The notes under the pieces: generated by a model | Told to the model about the DNA's origin: nothing | The model's database searches: none | Seen by the model: the letters and a program-made list of their open reading frames with translations, nothing else | Program-made: the position numbers and the translations under genes | In this document: one piece after another, positions 23,188-32,371 of the stretch | Layout: each line of letters opens with the position of its first letter | Position numbering within the stretch: the first letter of the stretch is position 1 | DNA from: Prorocentrum cordatum | Taxonomy: Eukaryota; Sar; Dinophyceae; Prorocentrales; Prorocentraceae | Reading direction: 5' to 3' | Length of the DNA: 64,000 bases | Assembly: GCA_963575745.1 (NCBI GenBank) | Contig: CAUYUJ010000203.1 | Location: forward strand, 486,577 to 550,576

Positions 23188-23801
23188 CACTCACTCCTCC
23201 TCCTCCTCCTCCTCCTCCTCCTCCTCCTCCTCCTCCCCCTCCTCCTTCTCTCCCTTTCTCCCCCCTCCGCCTCCCCCCCTCCCCCCCTGCTTCGCATTCT
23301 GATATGCTCGCATGCGTTCCACCCTCCTCCCTCCCTCCTGCTGCATTCTCCTTCTCTCCTCACTCCTTCCGTTTCACCTGCCCTCTCTCCTCCTTCTCCT
23401 CCACCGACCAGGAAAATCACGAGGGGAGGCGGTGCAAAAACAAAGATAAGAAACGAGGAGAAGGGGAAGAGACGGAAAAAGGATTGTGGGGGATTGATGA
23501 AGTCCTCGTCGATTGGAGGAACTTGGTGCCACAGTCGGGGGTACACGAGGGGGGTAGTCCATCCTCGATACGGGTGCGCCCGAATGGGCGCCCTGGGTGT
23601 ATCCCCCAGTTCCCCCTCTTTTCTGCGCGGCCTGATCCTTGAGGGAGCAATCGGGATTTGGGGGCGAGAGATCGCGCAAGAATGAGGTCCTCCCCCCTCC
23701 CTCTGAGAGGACAAGCAAACAACAGGGTAACCAGCGTGGGCCTCAAGCAGCGCGTGCTCCAACAATATGAGCTGTGCAATGGATGTAAGACATTTTTAAA
23801 A
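23188..23801. other. (CTC)n tract and unassigned DNA
   Basis: A CTC microsatellite lies at about 23193-23240, followed by a C/T-rich tract to 23400. The rest (23400-23800) has no recognisable gene on either strand. Confidence 0.5.
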
Positions 23802-24389
23802 TACGTAGCACCGCGGAAATGCGAATAAGAGTGAGGGGGCGGTCAACGTTTCACAAATTATACAAAGAGCCCGCCGCAGGCGCCGATTTGTTCGTTACAC
23901 CAGTGTGGGTAGGTCGGGGGTGGATCGCAAATGGGCCGCGTGTAGGTCGCGGGTGTAGAGGGCAGAAAATCCACCCCATAAGAATCACCCCGACAAGCGA
24001 AGCCGTTTAGTAAACGCACGCACGAAACGAATCGAACAGGCCAAGGCTGTTTAGTCAACGCCCAGGGCCGTGTACTAAACGTCAATTGTCGGGTCCGGAT
24101 GTTTCTGCCTCCCTTGAGGGTGGGTCGCGGGGTGGGTCGCGGGTGGGTCGCGGGGTGGGTCGCGGGTGGGTCGCGAATGGGTCGCGGATGGGTCGCACGG
24201 TGGGTCGCGGGTGGGTCGCAGGGTGGGTCGCGCGTGAGTCGCGGGTGGGTCGCGGGTGGGTCGCGGGGTGGATAGCCTGTGGGTCGCGGGTTGGATCGCG
24301 GGTGGGTCGCTGGGTGGGTCGCGGGGTGGGTCGCGGGGTGGGTCGCGGGGTGGGTCGCTGGGTGGGTCGCGGGTGGGTCGCGGGTGGGA
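23802..24389 (+). repeat. dispersed repeat with GGGTCGCG minisatellite, copy 2
   Basis: Second copy of the family at 11729-12297, with the same landmark order from TACGTAGCACCGCGG to CTCCCTTGAGGGTGGGTCGC. Its terminal minisatellite is longer, about 24112-24389. It is followed by short GAC and then CAA triplet tracts (24390-24432) in place of the GGA tract after copy 1. Confidence 0.9.
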
Positions 24390-24452
24390 CGACGACGACA
24401 ACAAGCAACAACAACAACAACAACAACAACAATCATTTTACCCGAACGCGTG

Positions 24453-24645
24453 GTGTTCTCCCCAGTGCCAGGGTTTTCATACGACACCAGGCAATACCCC
24501 CACTTCGTGGGGGGGCATTACAAGCTCTACCAAATATCCAAACGACTCTTCGCGACCACCCAAACCCAGCTTCCCGCCCTATGACGTTGGGACACTTCAC
24601 TTCGTGGCGTGCGGACGACCGTGGCTACTACACTGGCGTGGGGTA
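24453..24645 (+). repeat. array unit 1, module A (gene 3'-end remnant)
   Basis: Aligns closely with 25278-25470: both run GTTCTCnCCAGTGCCAGGGT, a CCCCCACTTnGTGGGGGG palindrome, CCCAGCTTCCCGCCCTATGA, CACTTCACTTCGTGG and GGCTACTACACTGGCG. In the second unit this module encodes the C-terminal end of the five-repeat protein on the minus strand. Here the body of that gene is absent and module A passes into module B over about 90 bp. Confidence 0.85.
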
Positions 24646-24727
24646 CACACCCACAGAACTTGGTCACTTATTCGGGGCGCGCATGTGCCCAGCATGGTGC
24701 AATTGTGCCATACAATACATAATACAG

Positions 24728-25262
24728 AGAGACGAATGTGTCCCGCATGGTATTATTTGACAGGGATGATGGCCCTGGCAGGTGCGCAACCGTTGTCGCA
24801 GAAGTTCGAAAAAGTTGCTCGCAAAAGCCCGTTTGACAGAAATGTTTAAAAAGTGTTGGGTTTCCTACGAATCCGCAAGAGCGCGCGGGATGAGATTTTG
24901 ACATTTTTTTGTTGAAAAACCATTGGTTTTTTGATGTTTTTATGTTAAAATCGCTCCGAACACTAAGCTTTTGGAAGGATTTCGTCTTGCGCGCGCGAAT
25001 GTCCACTTTACCTTATTTTTTGCAAGGGATTCTTGAAATTTGATTATATTAGAACAAGAAATGTCATTTTATAGTGTTTTTTGCAAGGGAAAACGGATTA
25101 CAACAAAACAACCGGATCTTGATCACCTCGAATTACCTGAGGCTTCCTCACGAAAATGATGAAAACGTAGGCTGCGGCCTAGGCGCGGCGGGGGGGGCGC
25201 GTGCACCAGGGGGCCCAACAATAATTATTCTTTAGAATTAATAATGTTCAACAACAACTTAC
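24728..25262 (+). repeat. array unit 1, module B (~535 bp)
   Basis: Aligns almost end to end with 26926-27459. Shared landmarks include GTATTATTTGACAGGGATGA, GCCCGTTTGACAGAAATGTT, TTTTTATGTTAAAATCGCT, GTTAGAACAAG-like and ATGTCATTTTATA words, CAACAAAACAACCGGATC, GGCTGCGGCCTAGGCGCGGC, GTGCACCAGGGGGCCCAACA and ATAATTATTCTTTAGAA. It is A/T-richer than the rest of the window and has no long frame. It may be the 5' flank or promoter region of the repeated unit. Confidence 0.9.
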
Positions 25263-26478
25263 TAGCACGTGGGGACACTCCGTTCTCACCAGTGCCAGGG
25301 TTTTCATAGGAGGCGGGCAATGCCCCCACTTTGTGGGGGGGCCGGTTCAAGCTCCACCACATTTCCAAACGACTCTTCGCCACCGCCCACACCCAGCTTC
25401 CCGCCCTATGACGTTCGGACACTTCACTTCGTGGCCTGCGGACGACCTTGGCTACTACACTGGCGCATGGGTACAGTGACTTGTTGTGGTAACATTTTCT
25501 GGTCCTACGCTGGCGCAATGCACGCCTGGTGACGGCCTGGGCGGATGAAGCCGCCGCCTGCACTGAGGAGCTCACCGACGCATACACATCGCACCACTGT
25601 CTCAACACTCCTCGGGACACCAAGACAGCTTTCCGTCGCATACGCAACACGGCATGCAACGCGTGGTACTTCAGCCCTGGATATACCGCGCGCATGTGGT
25701 CACCAAGTGCCGCGTCGAGCTTTTCAGCCGTGTCATACTGCAAAGGTCCGGAGTCAGGGTGATACTTCACGTACCATTGCCTCAAAACCATACCGCTGAC
25801 AGCGACGGGAGGGTCGCTCTCCGAGAGAAGCTGCGAGAGGACCTCCGCGGCGGCCTCGTCGGCGAAGCTCTCCCGATACTGATTGAGTCGAAGACGCTGG
25901 CCTATACATTCCTCCACAGCTTGGGCAGTATTCAATGCCCCCTTGGCGCCCCACTCCGTGCTGAGCCACTTCTGGCATACCCTGGCGTCAGCAGATACAG
26001 ATAAATGTCCCAGGAGCCACTGCTTCAAGACGGCCCCGTCAGTAGTCCCCTCGGGCATGTCTGTGCGAATACGTTCTCCATACCAGGTCTCCAGATGGCC
26101 AGCGTTCTGCACTTTGACAAGCGTCTCTTTGGAAGAATACTGCAGTAGCCACGCCGTTGCGACCCTATCTGGCACATATAGTGGTGGATCCAACTGTCGG
26201 AGCGCCCCGCATAATTTGAAAGCTGTATTATACTCGATGCCCAGGTGGCGGATGGCAGAGCCGTGCTGCTCCTCCAGCTCCTTGGCGCTAGAAATACTGA
26301 CCTTGCCAGGCACAACCCGATACTTGCCCCACCAAGTCTTGCACGCCTGGTGACTGGCCTGGATACCCTTTGCAACGAGCGCCTGATGCAAATGATACGG
26401 GCTGCCGCAGTCAGCCAAGGGAGGCCGCGACAGCTCTGGGCCATACTGGTCGTCAAGGGCTTTCGCCGACAAAGCCAT
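25225..26478 (-). CDS. unrecognised protein with five ~50-residue repeats
   Basis: An intact minus-strand frame; the same frame is open to 26940. I choose the ATG at 26478 (MALSAKALDDQYG) because codons before it include a long valine run from a GAC microsatellite. About 417 codons. The body is five related units: LDDQYG...CKTWWGKY, LEEQHG...ATAWLLQY, LETWYG...CQKWLSTEW, VEECIG...VLRQWYVKY, LDAALG...VLRQWCDVY. The consensus is (L/V)(E/D)xxxG, a variable helical middle, a serine-centred loop, then V/C-x3-W-x3-Y. Conserved tryptophans and absence of low complexity argue for a real protein. I do not recognise the family; the units could be helical or helix-turn-helix-like. The last ~60 residues (SYENPGTGENG) come from module A, which is also present without the gene at 24453. 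Confidence 0.7.
   Translation of the reverse strand: MALSAKALDDQYGPELSRPPLADCGSPYHLHQALVAKGIQASHQACKTWWGKYRVVPGKVSISSAKELEEQHGSAIRHLGIEYNTAFKLCGALRQLDPPLYVPDRVATAWLLQYSSKETLVKVQNAGHLETWYGERIRTDMPEGTTDGAVLKQWLLGHLSVSADARVCQKWLSTEWGAKGALNTAQAVEECIGQRLRLNQYRESFADEAAAEVLSQLLSESDPPVAVSGMVLRQWYVKYHPDSGPLQYDTAEKLDAALGDHMRAVYPGLKYHALHAVLRMRRKAVLVSRGVLRQWCDVYASVSSSVQAAASSAQAVTRRALRQRRTRKCYHNKSLYPCASVVAKVVRRPRSEVSERHRAGSWVWAVAKSRLEMWWSLNRPPHKVGALPASYENPGTGENGVSPRASKLLLNIINSKE
25278..25470 (+). repeat. array unit 2, module A
   Basis: Second copy of the 24453-24645 module. It carries the same CCCCCACTTTGTGGGGGG palindrome. It overlaps the C-terminal coding part of the five-repeat protein on the minus strand. 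Confidence 0.85.
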
Positions 26479-26589
26479 GACCCATCCAAGAACACAGGCG
26501 ATACCTTGATCCGAGATGGCTACGGATGTGACAGTGATCAGTGATTTTGTTCGATGACGTGGTGACGCACGGACTTGTTGTGGTAACAT

Positions 26590-26591
26590 GC

Positions 26592-26632
<41 letters not shown>
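26590..26632 (+). repeat. (GAC)n microsatellite
   Basis: About 14 perfect GAC/ACG triplets lie just upstream of the five-repeat gene on the minus strand. Read in that gene's frame they give poly-Val, which is why I start the protein downstream of them. Confidence 0.9.
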
Positions 26633-26633
<1 letters not shown>

Positions 26634-26800
26634 CATGTGTCCCGCATGGTATTTTTTGCAAGGGATTGTGGCCCCTGGCAGGCGCGCGAACGCCGTTGAA
26701 AGAGCGTGCGAAAGTAGCTCGCGCGAGCTCATGTAACATAAATGTTGAAAAACCATTTGTTTTTAAGGATTCGGACAGCGCGCGCGGGTAGAAATTTGGA
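26630..26800 (+). repeat. partial, diverged module B
   Basis: Words GTGTCCCGCATGGTATT, GGCCCCTGGCAGGCGCGCGA, AAATGTTGAAAAACCATT and GCGCGCGGGTAGAAATTTG match the start of module B in order, with internal shortening. It lies between the five-repeat gene and the full module B at 26926. Confidence 0.6.
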
Positions 26801-26925
26801 AAATCCGTGCACGTGTTTTTCGAGGACCTACGGTGCGATTCGTGCGATTTTATGATACGCGGTGCTGAAATTCTTAAGAAACCCAATGGTGTTTGAAGAT
26901 TTCGGCGTGCGCGCGCGAAGAAAAA

Positions 26926-27459
26926 ACGAATGTGTCCCATATGGTATTATTTGACAGGGATGATGGCCCTGGCATGCGCGCAACCGTTGTTGCAGAAGTT
27001 CGAAGCACGTGAAAAAGTTGCTCGCAAGAGCCCGTTTGACAGAAATGTTGAAAAAGTAGTGGGTTTCCTAAGAAATCCGCAAGAGCGCGCGGGATGAATT
27101 TTGAAGCTTTTTTTTTGAAAAACCATTGGGTTTTTCATGTTTTTATGTTAAAATCGCTACGAAAACTAAGGTTTTGGAAGGATTTCATCTTGCGCGCGCG
27201 AGTGTGCACTTCGTGTCATTTTTTGCAAAGGATTATTGAAGTTTGGTTATGTTAGAACAAGACATGTCATTTTATATTGTTTTTTGACAGGGAAAGCGGG
27301 CGTCAACAAAACAACCGGATCCGCACTCCCCCGTTTTGCTTGAGACTTCCTCACGGAAATGATGAAAATGTGGCTGCGGCCTAGGCGCGGCGAGGGGGGC
27401 GTGCACCAGGGGGCCCAACAATAATTATTCTTTAGAAGTAATAATATTCAACAACAACA
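26926..27459 (+). repeat. array unit 2, module B (~535 bp)
   Basis: Full second copy of 24728-25262. It borders the five-repeat gene on its upstream (right) side. Both module B copies end in ATAATTATTCTTTAGAA, an AATAAT word and then CAACAACAAC. Confidence 0.9.
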
Positions 27460-27660
27460 ACAACAACCACAACAACAACAACAACAGCAACAACAACAAC
27501 GACGACGACGACGACAACAGCAACAACACCACCAACACCAACACCAACACCAACAACAGCAACCACTACAACAACAACACCACAACCAACACCAACATCA
27601 ACAACAACAACACTAACAACAACAACAACAACCACTACAACAACAACGCAACAGGCATAA
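27449..27660 (+). repeat. (CAA)n and (CCAACA)n microsatellite
   Basis: CAA triplets interrupted by CGA triplets and CCAACA hexamers. The tract begins exactly at the end of module B. The frame over it is poly-Val on the minus strand and is not a gene. Confidence 0.9.
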
Positions 27661-27789
27661 TTAACACCTCGGATTCCTGATTCAGCCACGCACCCCGGGA
27701 CAAAGAATGACCGTTCGGCCCCCTCACCCTGGCATATGCGTACTTGAACATACTCGTGTGTACTATATAGATGGTACGGCAGATGTGGT

Positions 27790-28100
27790 GCAGTATCTAT
27801 TGTGGAAATCTGTTGTGCAGTAACTGTGTGCCAGTATGTGTGGTGCGATCCATGTGAAACAACCTATGCGGAGCAATCTCCGTGGTGCAATATGTGTGGC
27901 GCAATGTATGTTGTGCAATCGATGTGGTGCGCTCTATGTGGTGCAACTGATGTGGAGCACACTACGCGGTGCTATCGATGTGGTGCAATGAATGTGAGGC
28001 AATATGCGCGGTGTAACCCTTGTGGTGCAATCTAGCTGGTGAACATCATGTTGTGCAACCTATGAGGTGCAAGCTATGTGGTGCAATCTCTGTGGCACAT
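27790..28100 (+). repeat. degenerate TGTGGTGCAAT repeats
   Basis: Loose tandem repeats of a 12-16-bp word (TGTGGTGCAATC, TATGTGGTGCAA and variants) fill this segment. It passes into GCAATGCAAAAC-type repeats at 28100-28215. No gene. Confidence 0.75.
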
Positions 28101-28224
28101 TGCAACGCAATCGATGCAGAGAAATGCAGAACAATGCGAAACACAACGTAACAATGCAAAACCATGAAAAGCAATGCAAAACACGGCATAGCAATGCAAC
28201 ACAATGCGAAGTGATGCAGGCCCA

Positions 28225-28450
28225 GACGACGGGCGGCAACGAGTCGGCGACGGGGCAGGGAGGGGGCGGCGACAGCGACAACATAGCCGCCAGACCGACC
28301 CGCAGGCCAAGACGATGGGCGGCGACGAGGCGGCGACGGGGCAGCGACGGCGACAACGCAACCGCCAGACCGACACGCAGGCCACAACGACGGGCGTCGA
28401 CGAGGCGGCGACGGCGACAACATAGCCGCCAGACCGACCCGCAGGCACAT
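28225..28450 (+). repeat. 63-75-bp minisatellite
   Basis: Three imperfect units end in CCGCCAGACCGAC at about 28287, 28362 and 28425. Each contains GGCGACGAGGCGGCGACGG-like sequence. The units differ by a 12-bp insertion, so the period varies. Confidence 0.8.
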
Positions 28451-28510
28451 TTCTCTTAGGCAAGCAAATATGAAGCCCTAAGTGCAAGCGCTGCTTCAGG
28501 GATAAACATA

Positions 28511-28653
28511 ATTTCTTGGAGGTCCGCGCGGATTTCTTGGACCTGCGCTGGACCCACCGCCTTGGCGCGCGGAACGCGCAGTGGGCGGCGCCAGAGGCGC
28601 CGCCAGGGGGTCCCGAGTGCCGATCCCAGAAATCCGCACGGACCTTCGAAATA
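28511..28653 (+). repeat. fold-back (MITE-like) element
   Basis: Left end TTCTTGGAGGTCCGCGCGGA followed by TTTCTTGGA. Right end AGAAATCCGCACGGACCTTC is its inverted match, giving terminal inverted repeats of about 25-30 bp. The centre is itself palindromic (GGGCGGCGCCAGAGGCGCCG). About 143 bp and non-coding. Confidence 0.8.
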
Positions 28654-29452
28654 ACATGTGTTCGCAATTGTTTCTGCTTTAACCCTCCCCACCTCATCCC
28701 TTTCTGATTCCCCCCTTCCTCCCTCCCTCACTCCTCTCCTCCATCTCTGCACAATGGCGTCCAACATCTGGATTGCGGTGCGGCCCAAAGCGCGTGAAAC
28801 GCCTCTGAGAGACGTTTGCCAGGACGCTTGGAAGGATGTCTGGGGAGCTCGCAAGCTCGAGAAAGGAGCTTCGCAGGAGCTTCCGAGGAGCTCCGAAGGA
28901 GGTGCGGAAAGACTTGTGGCACGCGTATTGAGAACGAGTAGGAAAACGCTCTCGGGACAAGCTGCACGTTCAAGCAATCTGCTGCGGCGCTGCTTGAGCC
29001 GCGCCCGAAGAAAAAAAGAATCATAGCGCGAAAAGCGTGAAAAGAGCGAAAAGCAAAAAAGAAGAGACAAAACAAACAAAAAAATAAGATAACTTAAAGA
29101 TAACATGGATAAGAAAAACTAACGAAAAACAATACAAAGAGAAAAAAAAGAGAGAAAAATAAAAAGAAAAATTAAGGAAAAAAAGCAAAGCACAAAAGCT
29201 CGCCGACTGCGGCGCTGGCGCCATGGTTGAAGTTGAGATAGCTGCCACGGCCTACCCTGCGCTGCCGTCTTCTAATCTGCAGGCCCTCCTATCTCTCAGA
29301 GAGCTTATCCGGGAATAGATGCCCCTCCCATCCTCCTCCCATTCTTCACTCCCTCCCACCTCTCGTTCTCCTCCTCCTCCTCCTCCGCCTCCTCCTCCTC
29401 CTCCTCCTCCTTTCCTCTCTCCTCCTCCTCCTCCTCCTCCTCTCTCCTCCTC
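28654..29452. other. no gene; A-rich stretch
   Basis: Positions 29030-29200 are unusually A-rich on the plus strand (AAAAAGAAAAAT-like words), distinct from the GC-rich surroundings. Positions 29355-29450 are CTC triplets. No gene or polyadenylation context is clear. Confidence 0.5.
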
Positions 29453-29542
29453 CTCCCCCTCCTCGCACCTCCTCCGCCCTCCTCCGCCTCCTCCTCCCTC
29501 CTCCCTCCTCGTGCTCGCCATCACCTCTCCCTGCTCCCATCC
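29453..29542 (+). repeat. direct repeat, left copy, flanking the CxxC gene
   Basis: A CTC-derived but specific sequence ending CCTCCCTCCTCGTGCTCGCC then ATCACCTCT. It is nearly identical to 34551-34631, in the same orientation and about 5.1 kb away. The unique GTGCTCGCCATCACCTCT end shows this is more than shared simple repeat. Confidence 0.75.
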
Positions 29543-30346
29543 GCCTCCTCTCCCTCCTCCCTCCCTCCCTCCCTCCCTCCCTCCCTCCCTCCCTCCCCGC
29601 CCTTAAGGCCGGGTCGGGCTGGGTCGGGATCGGCTGGGCCGGGCCAGGCCGGGCCAGGCCGGGCCCTCTCCATCTCCTCCCTCTCCCTCCTCTCTGCCCT
29701 CCCTACCTCCTCCCCCGCTCCTTTGCGGCGGGTCCGTGCCGACGCATTGTGGCTAGGCGATCGAGGTTGAGCGTCTCCCTTGCGGTTCTGTCTGGTGTCT
29801 GAAGCCGGTGCCGCGTCTTTTTGGCTGGGACCTGCTGTTCGAAGGAGTGGTCCTGGAGGGGGATCGGACGGCCCCGAGAGGACGGGCCTGCGCGTGGTGG
29901 ATGGGGCCCAGGGTCGACTCAGCACACCGTCCCTTGCCGCTCATCCTGACCGCTCTCAGGAAGCCACCGGCCCTCGTCCCATGGGTTTTTCTGAGCCGCT
30001 GAGGGGCGAGGGGCAAGCTCTCGACGGCGTGCTGGCTCCGTCCCCCCCCCCCTCTGTTCTGTCCTCCTTCCCCTCCCTCCTCTCTCGTCTTCCGCAGCTG
30101 TTGGTTCCAGGGAGCCCGCCAGTACAGTCAACCCGCATAATAGGGATGGGCAGCCTTCTCAGGGCACCCTTGCTTCCTTGCCCCTTCGGTGGGTTTTTTG
30201 CTGCGCTCCTTGGCCGTGCTCCGCTCGTGAGCTTCGTTTCTTTGTCCCTGGCCCTTGCATTCTTATCGCGCATCCTTACTGCACGGATTGACTGTAGCAA
30301 GGCCCCCCGCCCACTGCCTACACTACCCACGCCATCTGGAAGCGGC
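29543..30346 (+). other. 5' region of the CxxC gene
   Basis: CCCT tracts at about 29555-29600 and GGGTCGGGC/GGGCCGGGCC repeats at about 29605-29665 precede a stretch open in the same frame as the gene from about 29780. Its composition is less protein-like than the part after 30347. A pyrimidine-rich segment (30225-30265) followed by GATTGACTGTAG (AG at 30296-30297) could be the splice acceptor, trans or cis, placing the mRNA start about 50 bases before the chosen ATG. This is inference. Confidence 0.4.
30122..30190 (+). repeat. 65-bp dispersed element, copy 1
   Basis: GTACAGTCAACCCGCATAAT, then GGATGGGCAGCCTTCTCAGG, then GCACCCTTGCTTCCTTGCC. The same order occurs inverted at 39432-39497 and 41611-41668, and the first part occurs alone near 41498-41530. 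Confidence 0.7.
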
Positions 30347-32371
30347 ATGGAAGGGCCTCCTGCCAAGCGGACCAAGTCCACGGAGCAGGAGGTTGGCTCC
30401 TCGGTGGAGGTGCAGCAGGATGTAGTCCTAAAGTTCTGGATGGCGCACAGGCCCAGTATGCGTGCCAGTCTGGGGGCAGCGGCGGCTTTTGAGTACAAGC
30501 ACAACCCTGGTGGTCCCTGCAAGAAAACAATTTACGAGAGGTCCGTGAAGCACCAATGGAACCTCATGGAGCCGGCCCAACAGTCGTCCTGGAGGGCCGC
30601 GGCGGCAGCAGGCGGCCCACCCCCGGGTCAGGTTGCCCTCGCTTTCCTGGCCACGCAGAGTGACTCGCCCCCGGAATCTTCGGCCGGTGGCCTAGACGCA
30701 CAGAGGGGGCCCCAGGCCGCCGCCCGGGCGGGCGCCTGCTCCGAGGCCGGCCAGAACCAAGACCAGGGTTTCCCGCAAGAGCAGGGCGCAGCCAGCCGGA
30801 AGGAGCTCTCGATCGAGCACGGCGCTTTTGCGGCGCAGTGTCAGGGCTGCGGAGCCACGGGCGTGCAGCTCGTCGTGGGCCAGGGCGTCTTCGCGGAGAC
30901 CTCCTACTGCAAGGCCTGCTGGGGCACCTGGAACACCGCCCAGGCCAGCGTGGAGAAGACCTCCCCCCCCTCGGCCGGCGCAGGGCTGCAGCCCGCGAGC
31001 TGCGCCGCAGCTCCGGCCGAGGAGCGCGCGGAGCAGGTGGGGGCGAAGGGGCAGGCCGCAGCCGGCGGTGAGGAGCATGCGCTCGAGCGTGGCGCTTCCC
31101 TGGCGCAGTGCCAGGGTTGCGGAGCCGCGGGCGTGCAGCTCGTCGGGGGCCAGGGCGTCTTCGCGGAGTCCCTCTACTGCGAGGCCTGCTGGGGCGCCTG
31201 GAACACTGCCCAGGTCAACGCGGGGAAGACCTCCCCCCCTGCAGCTGGCGCAGGGCTGCAGCCCGCGAGCTTCGCCGCAGCCCCGGCCGAGGAACACCCG
31301 GCGAAGCTGGAGGCGAAGGAGGGGGCCGCAGCCAGCGGAGAGGCGCTCTCGCTCGAGAACGACGCTGTCGCGGCGCAGTGCAAGGGCTGCGGAGCCGCGG
31401 GCGTGCAGCTCGTAGCGGGCCAGGGCGTCTTCGCGGAGACCTCCTACTGCGAGACCTGCTGGGGCACCTGGAATACCGCCCAGACCAGCGCGGAGAAGGC
31501 CCCCCTGCCCCCCGCAGCCAGCGCAGCGCTGCAGCCGACGAGCTTCGCCGGGCTCTACGAGCCTGCCCAGCAGACGGTCCCGGGCGGCCGCGGAGTCGGA
31601 CCTGGGCAGGGCACTTGTGCTGGGTTCGGAGCCAGCGCCTTGCCGACCCTTGCTTGCACGGTGTGCGGCCAGAAGGGGTATGCTCTCGTCGCCACCGCGG
31701 GGCCCTCGGGGCTGACGCTCCTGTGTGGCTCTTGCGGCCCAGCCAGTTCCCTTGGGGGGGGCGCGGTGCCCCAGGCGCAGGCCCGGGCCATGCTGGGTCA
31801 GGAACGCGACGCCCAGGCCCGGGTCTTGCTGCCCGCTGCGAGCGCAGCGACGAGCCCCTCCGGCGAGCTCGGGGCCGGGGGGGGAGCCGTGACGCCGACG
31901 CGGAAGGCCGGCGACCCGCTGTTCCCGGAGTTCGAGCGTGCGCAGGCCCCGGCGCCAGCAGCGGTGGACAAGCGCCGCGTGGACAGGTGGGTGCGGAGGC
32001 TCCCAGACAGGAGTCTTCCTTCAGACCGGGTTGTGCTGTACTGGGCATACACTCACCCTGTGGGCAGCCCTCTTATGGCCACCGGCAAGTGGTGCCACAT
32101 CCCGAAGAAGTCCTCCGACCCCAAGGGAGTGCTGTTGCAATTTGGGCGGAAAAAAGGAGCAGCCCACGTATGGCTTCGCAAGCAGGGCCATGTGCACGTG
32201 TTCGCCAGCGCGGGGGCCACGGACCAGATCTTGGCCCAGATCGAGGCCTGGACCGTGCCCTGGAACAACGGCAACCCGCCCGTTCCCTGGGCGGCCGGCG
32301 GTCAGCCGAGGCTTCCGAGCCTGCCGCCGTTGCCGCCGGCAGAGTGGTCGCCGCCCCTGGCGTCTGACTGA
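30347..32371 (+). CDS. CxxC/CxxCW triplicate-repeat protein, unknown function
   Basis: 674 codons from ATG (MEGPPAKRTKSTEQE) to TGA. Residues ~20-90 form a mixed charged domain with conserved-looking Trp (FWMAHRP ... HQWNLMEPAQQSSW), faintly like an HMG box. A 90-residue unit is then repeated three times at exactly 270-bp spacing (first Cys codons at 30839, 31109 and 31379; residues 165, 255 and 345). Each unit has CxGCGAxGVQLVxGQGVFAE followed by YCxxCWGxWNTAQ, a four-cysteine site likely to bind zinc. Linkers (GLQPAS) are also conserved, so duplication was recent and in frame. A diverged fourth C-x2-C pair set (CTVCG ... CGSC) is near residue 437. The C-terminal ~130 residues (DRWVRRLP ... 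GKWCHIPKK ... AAHVWLRK) are a separate globular-looking domain. Family unknown; nuclear or nucleic-acid binding is a guess. Confidence 0.75.
   Translation: MEGPPAKRTKSTEQEVGSSVEVQQDVVLKFWMAHRPSMRASLGAAAAFEYKHNPGGPCKKTIYERSVKHQWNLMEPAQQSSWRAAAAAGGPPPGQVALAFLATQSDSPPESSAGGLDAQRGPQAAARAGACSEAGQNQDQGFPQEQGAASRKELSIEHGAFAAQCQGCGATGVQLVVGQGVFAETSYCKACWGTWNTAQASVEKTSPPSAGAGLQPASCAAAPAEERAEQVGAKGQAAAGGEEHALERGASLAQCQGCGAAGVQLVGGQGVFAESLYCEACWGAWNTAQVNAGKTSPPAAGAGLQPASFAAAPAEEHPAKLEAKEGAAASGEALSLENDAVAAQCKGCGAAGVQLVAGQGVFAETSYCETCWGTWNTAQTSAEKAPLPPAASAALQPTSFAGLYEPAQQTVPGGRGVGPGQGTCAGFGASALPTLACTVCGQKGYALVATAGPSGLTLLCGSCGPASSLGGGAVPQAQARAMLGQERDAQARVLLPAASAATSPSGELGAGGGAVTPTRKAGDPLFPEFERAQAPAPAAVDKRRVDRWVRRLPDRSLPSDRVVLYWAYTHPVGSPLMATGKWCHIPKKSSDPKGVLLQFGRKKGAAHVWLRKQGHVHVFASAGATDQILAQIEAWTVPWNNGNPPVPWAAGGQPRLPSLPPLPPAEWSPPLASD

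Noticed and set aside
24728-27459. Interpretation of the two ~535-bp modules as LTRs of an LTR retrotransposon
   Set aside because: Module A also repeats, no primer-binding site or polypurine tract is evident, and the enclosed protein has no Gag, protease, integrase or reverse transcriptase motifs. A tandem duplication with a deletion explains the layout more simply.
27790-28450. Possible CRISPR-like array
   Set aside because: The repeats are degenerate and directly adjacent, without unique spacers of constant length. They are ordinary minisatellites.
30380-30620. HMG-box call for the N-terminal part of the CxxC protein
   Set aside because: The spacing of Trp and basic residues is only loosely similar; not enough to assert the family.
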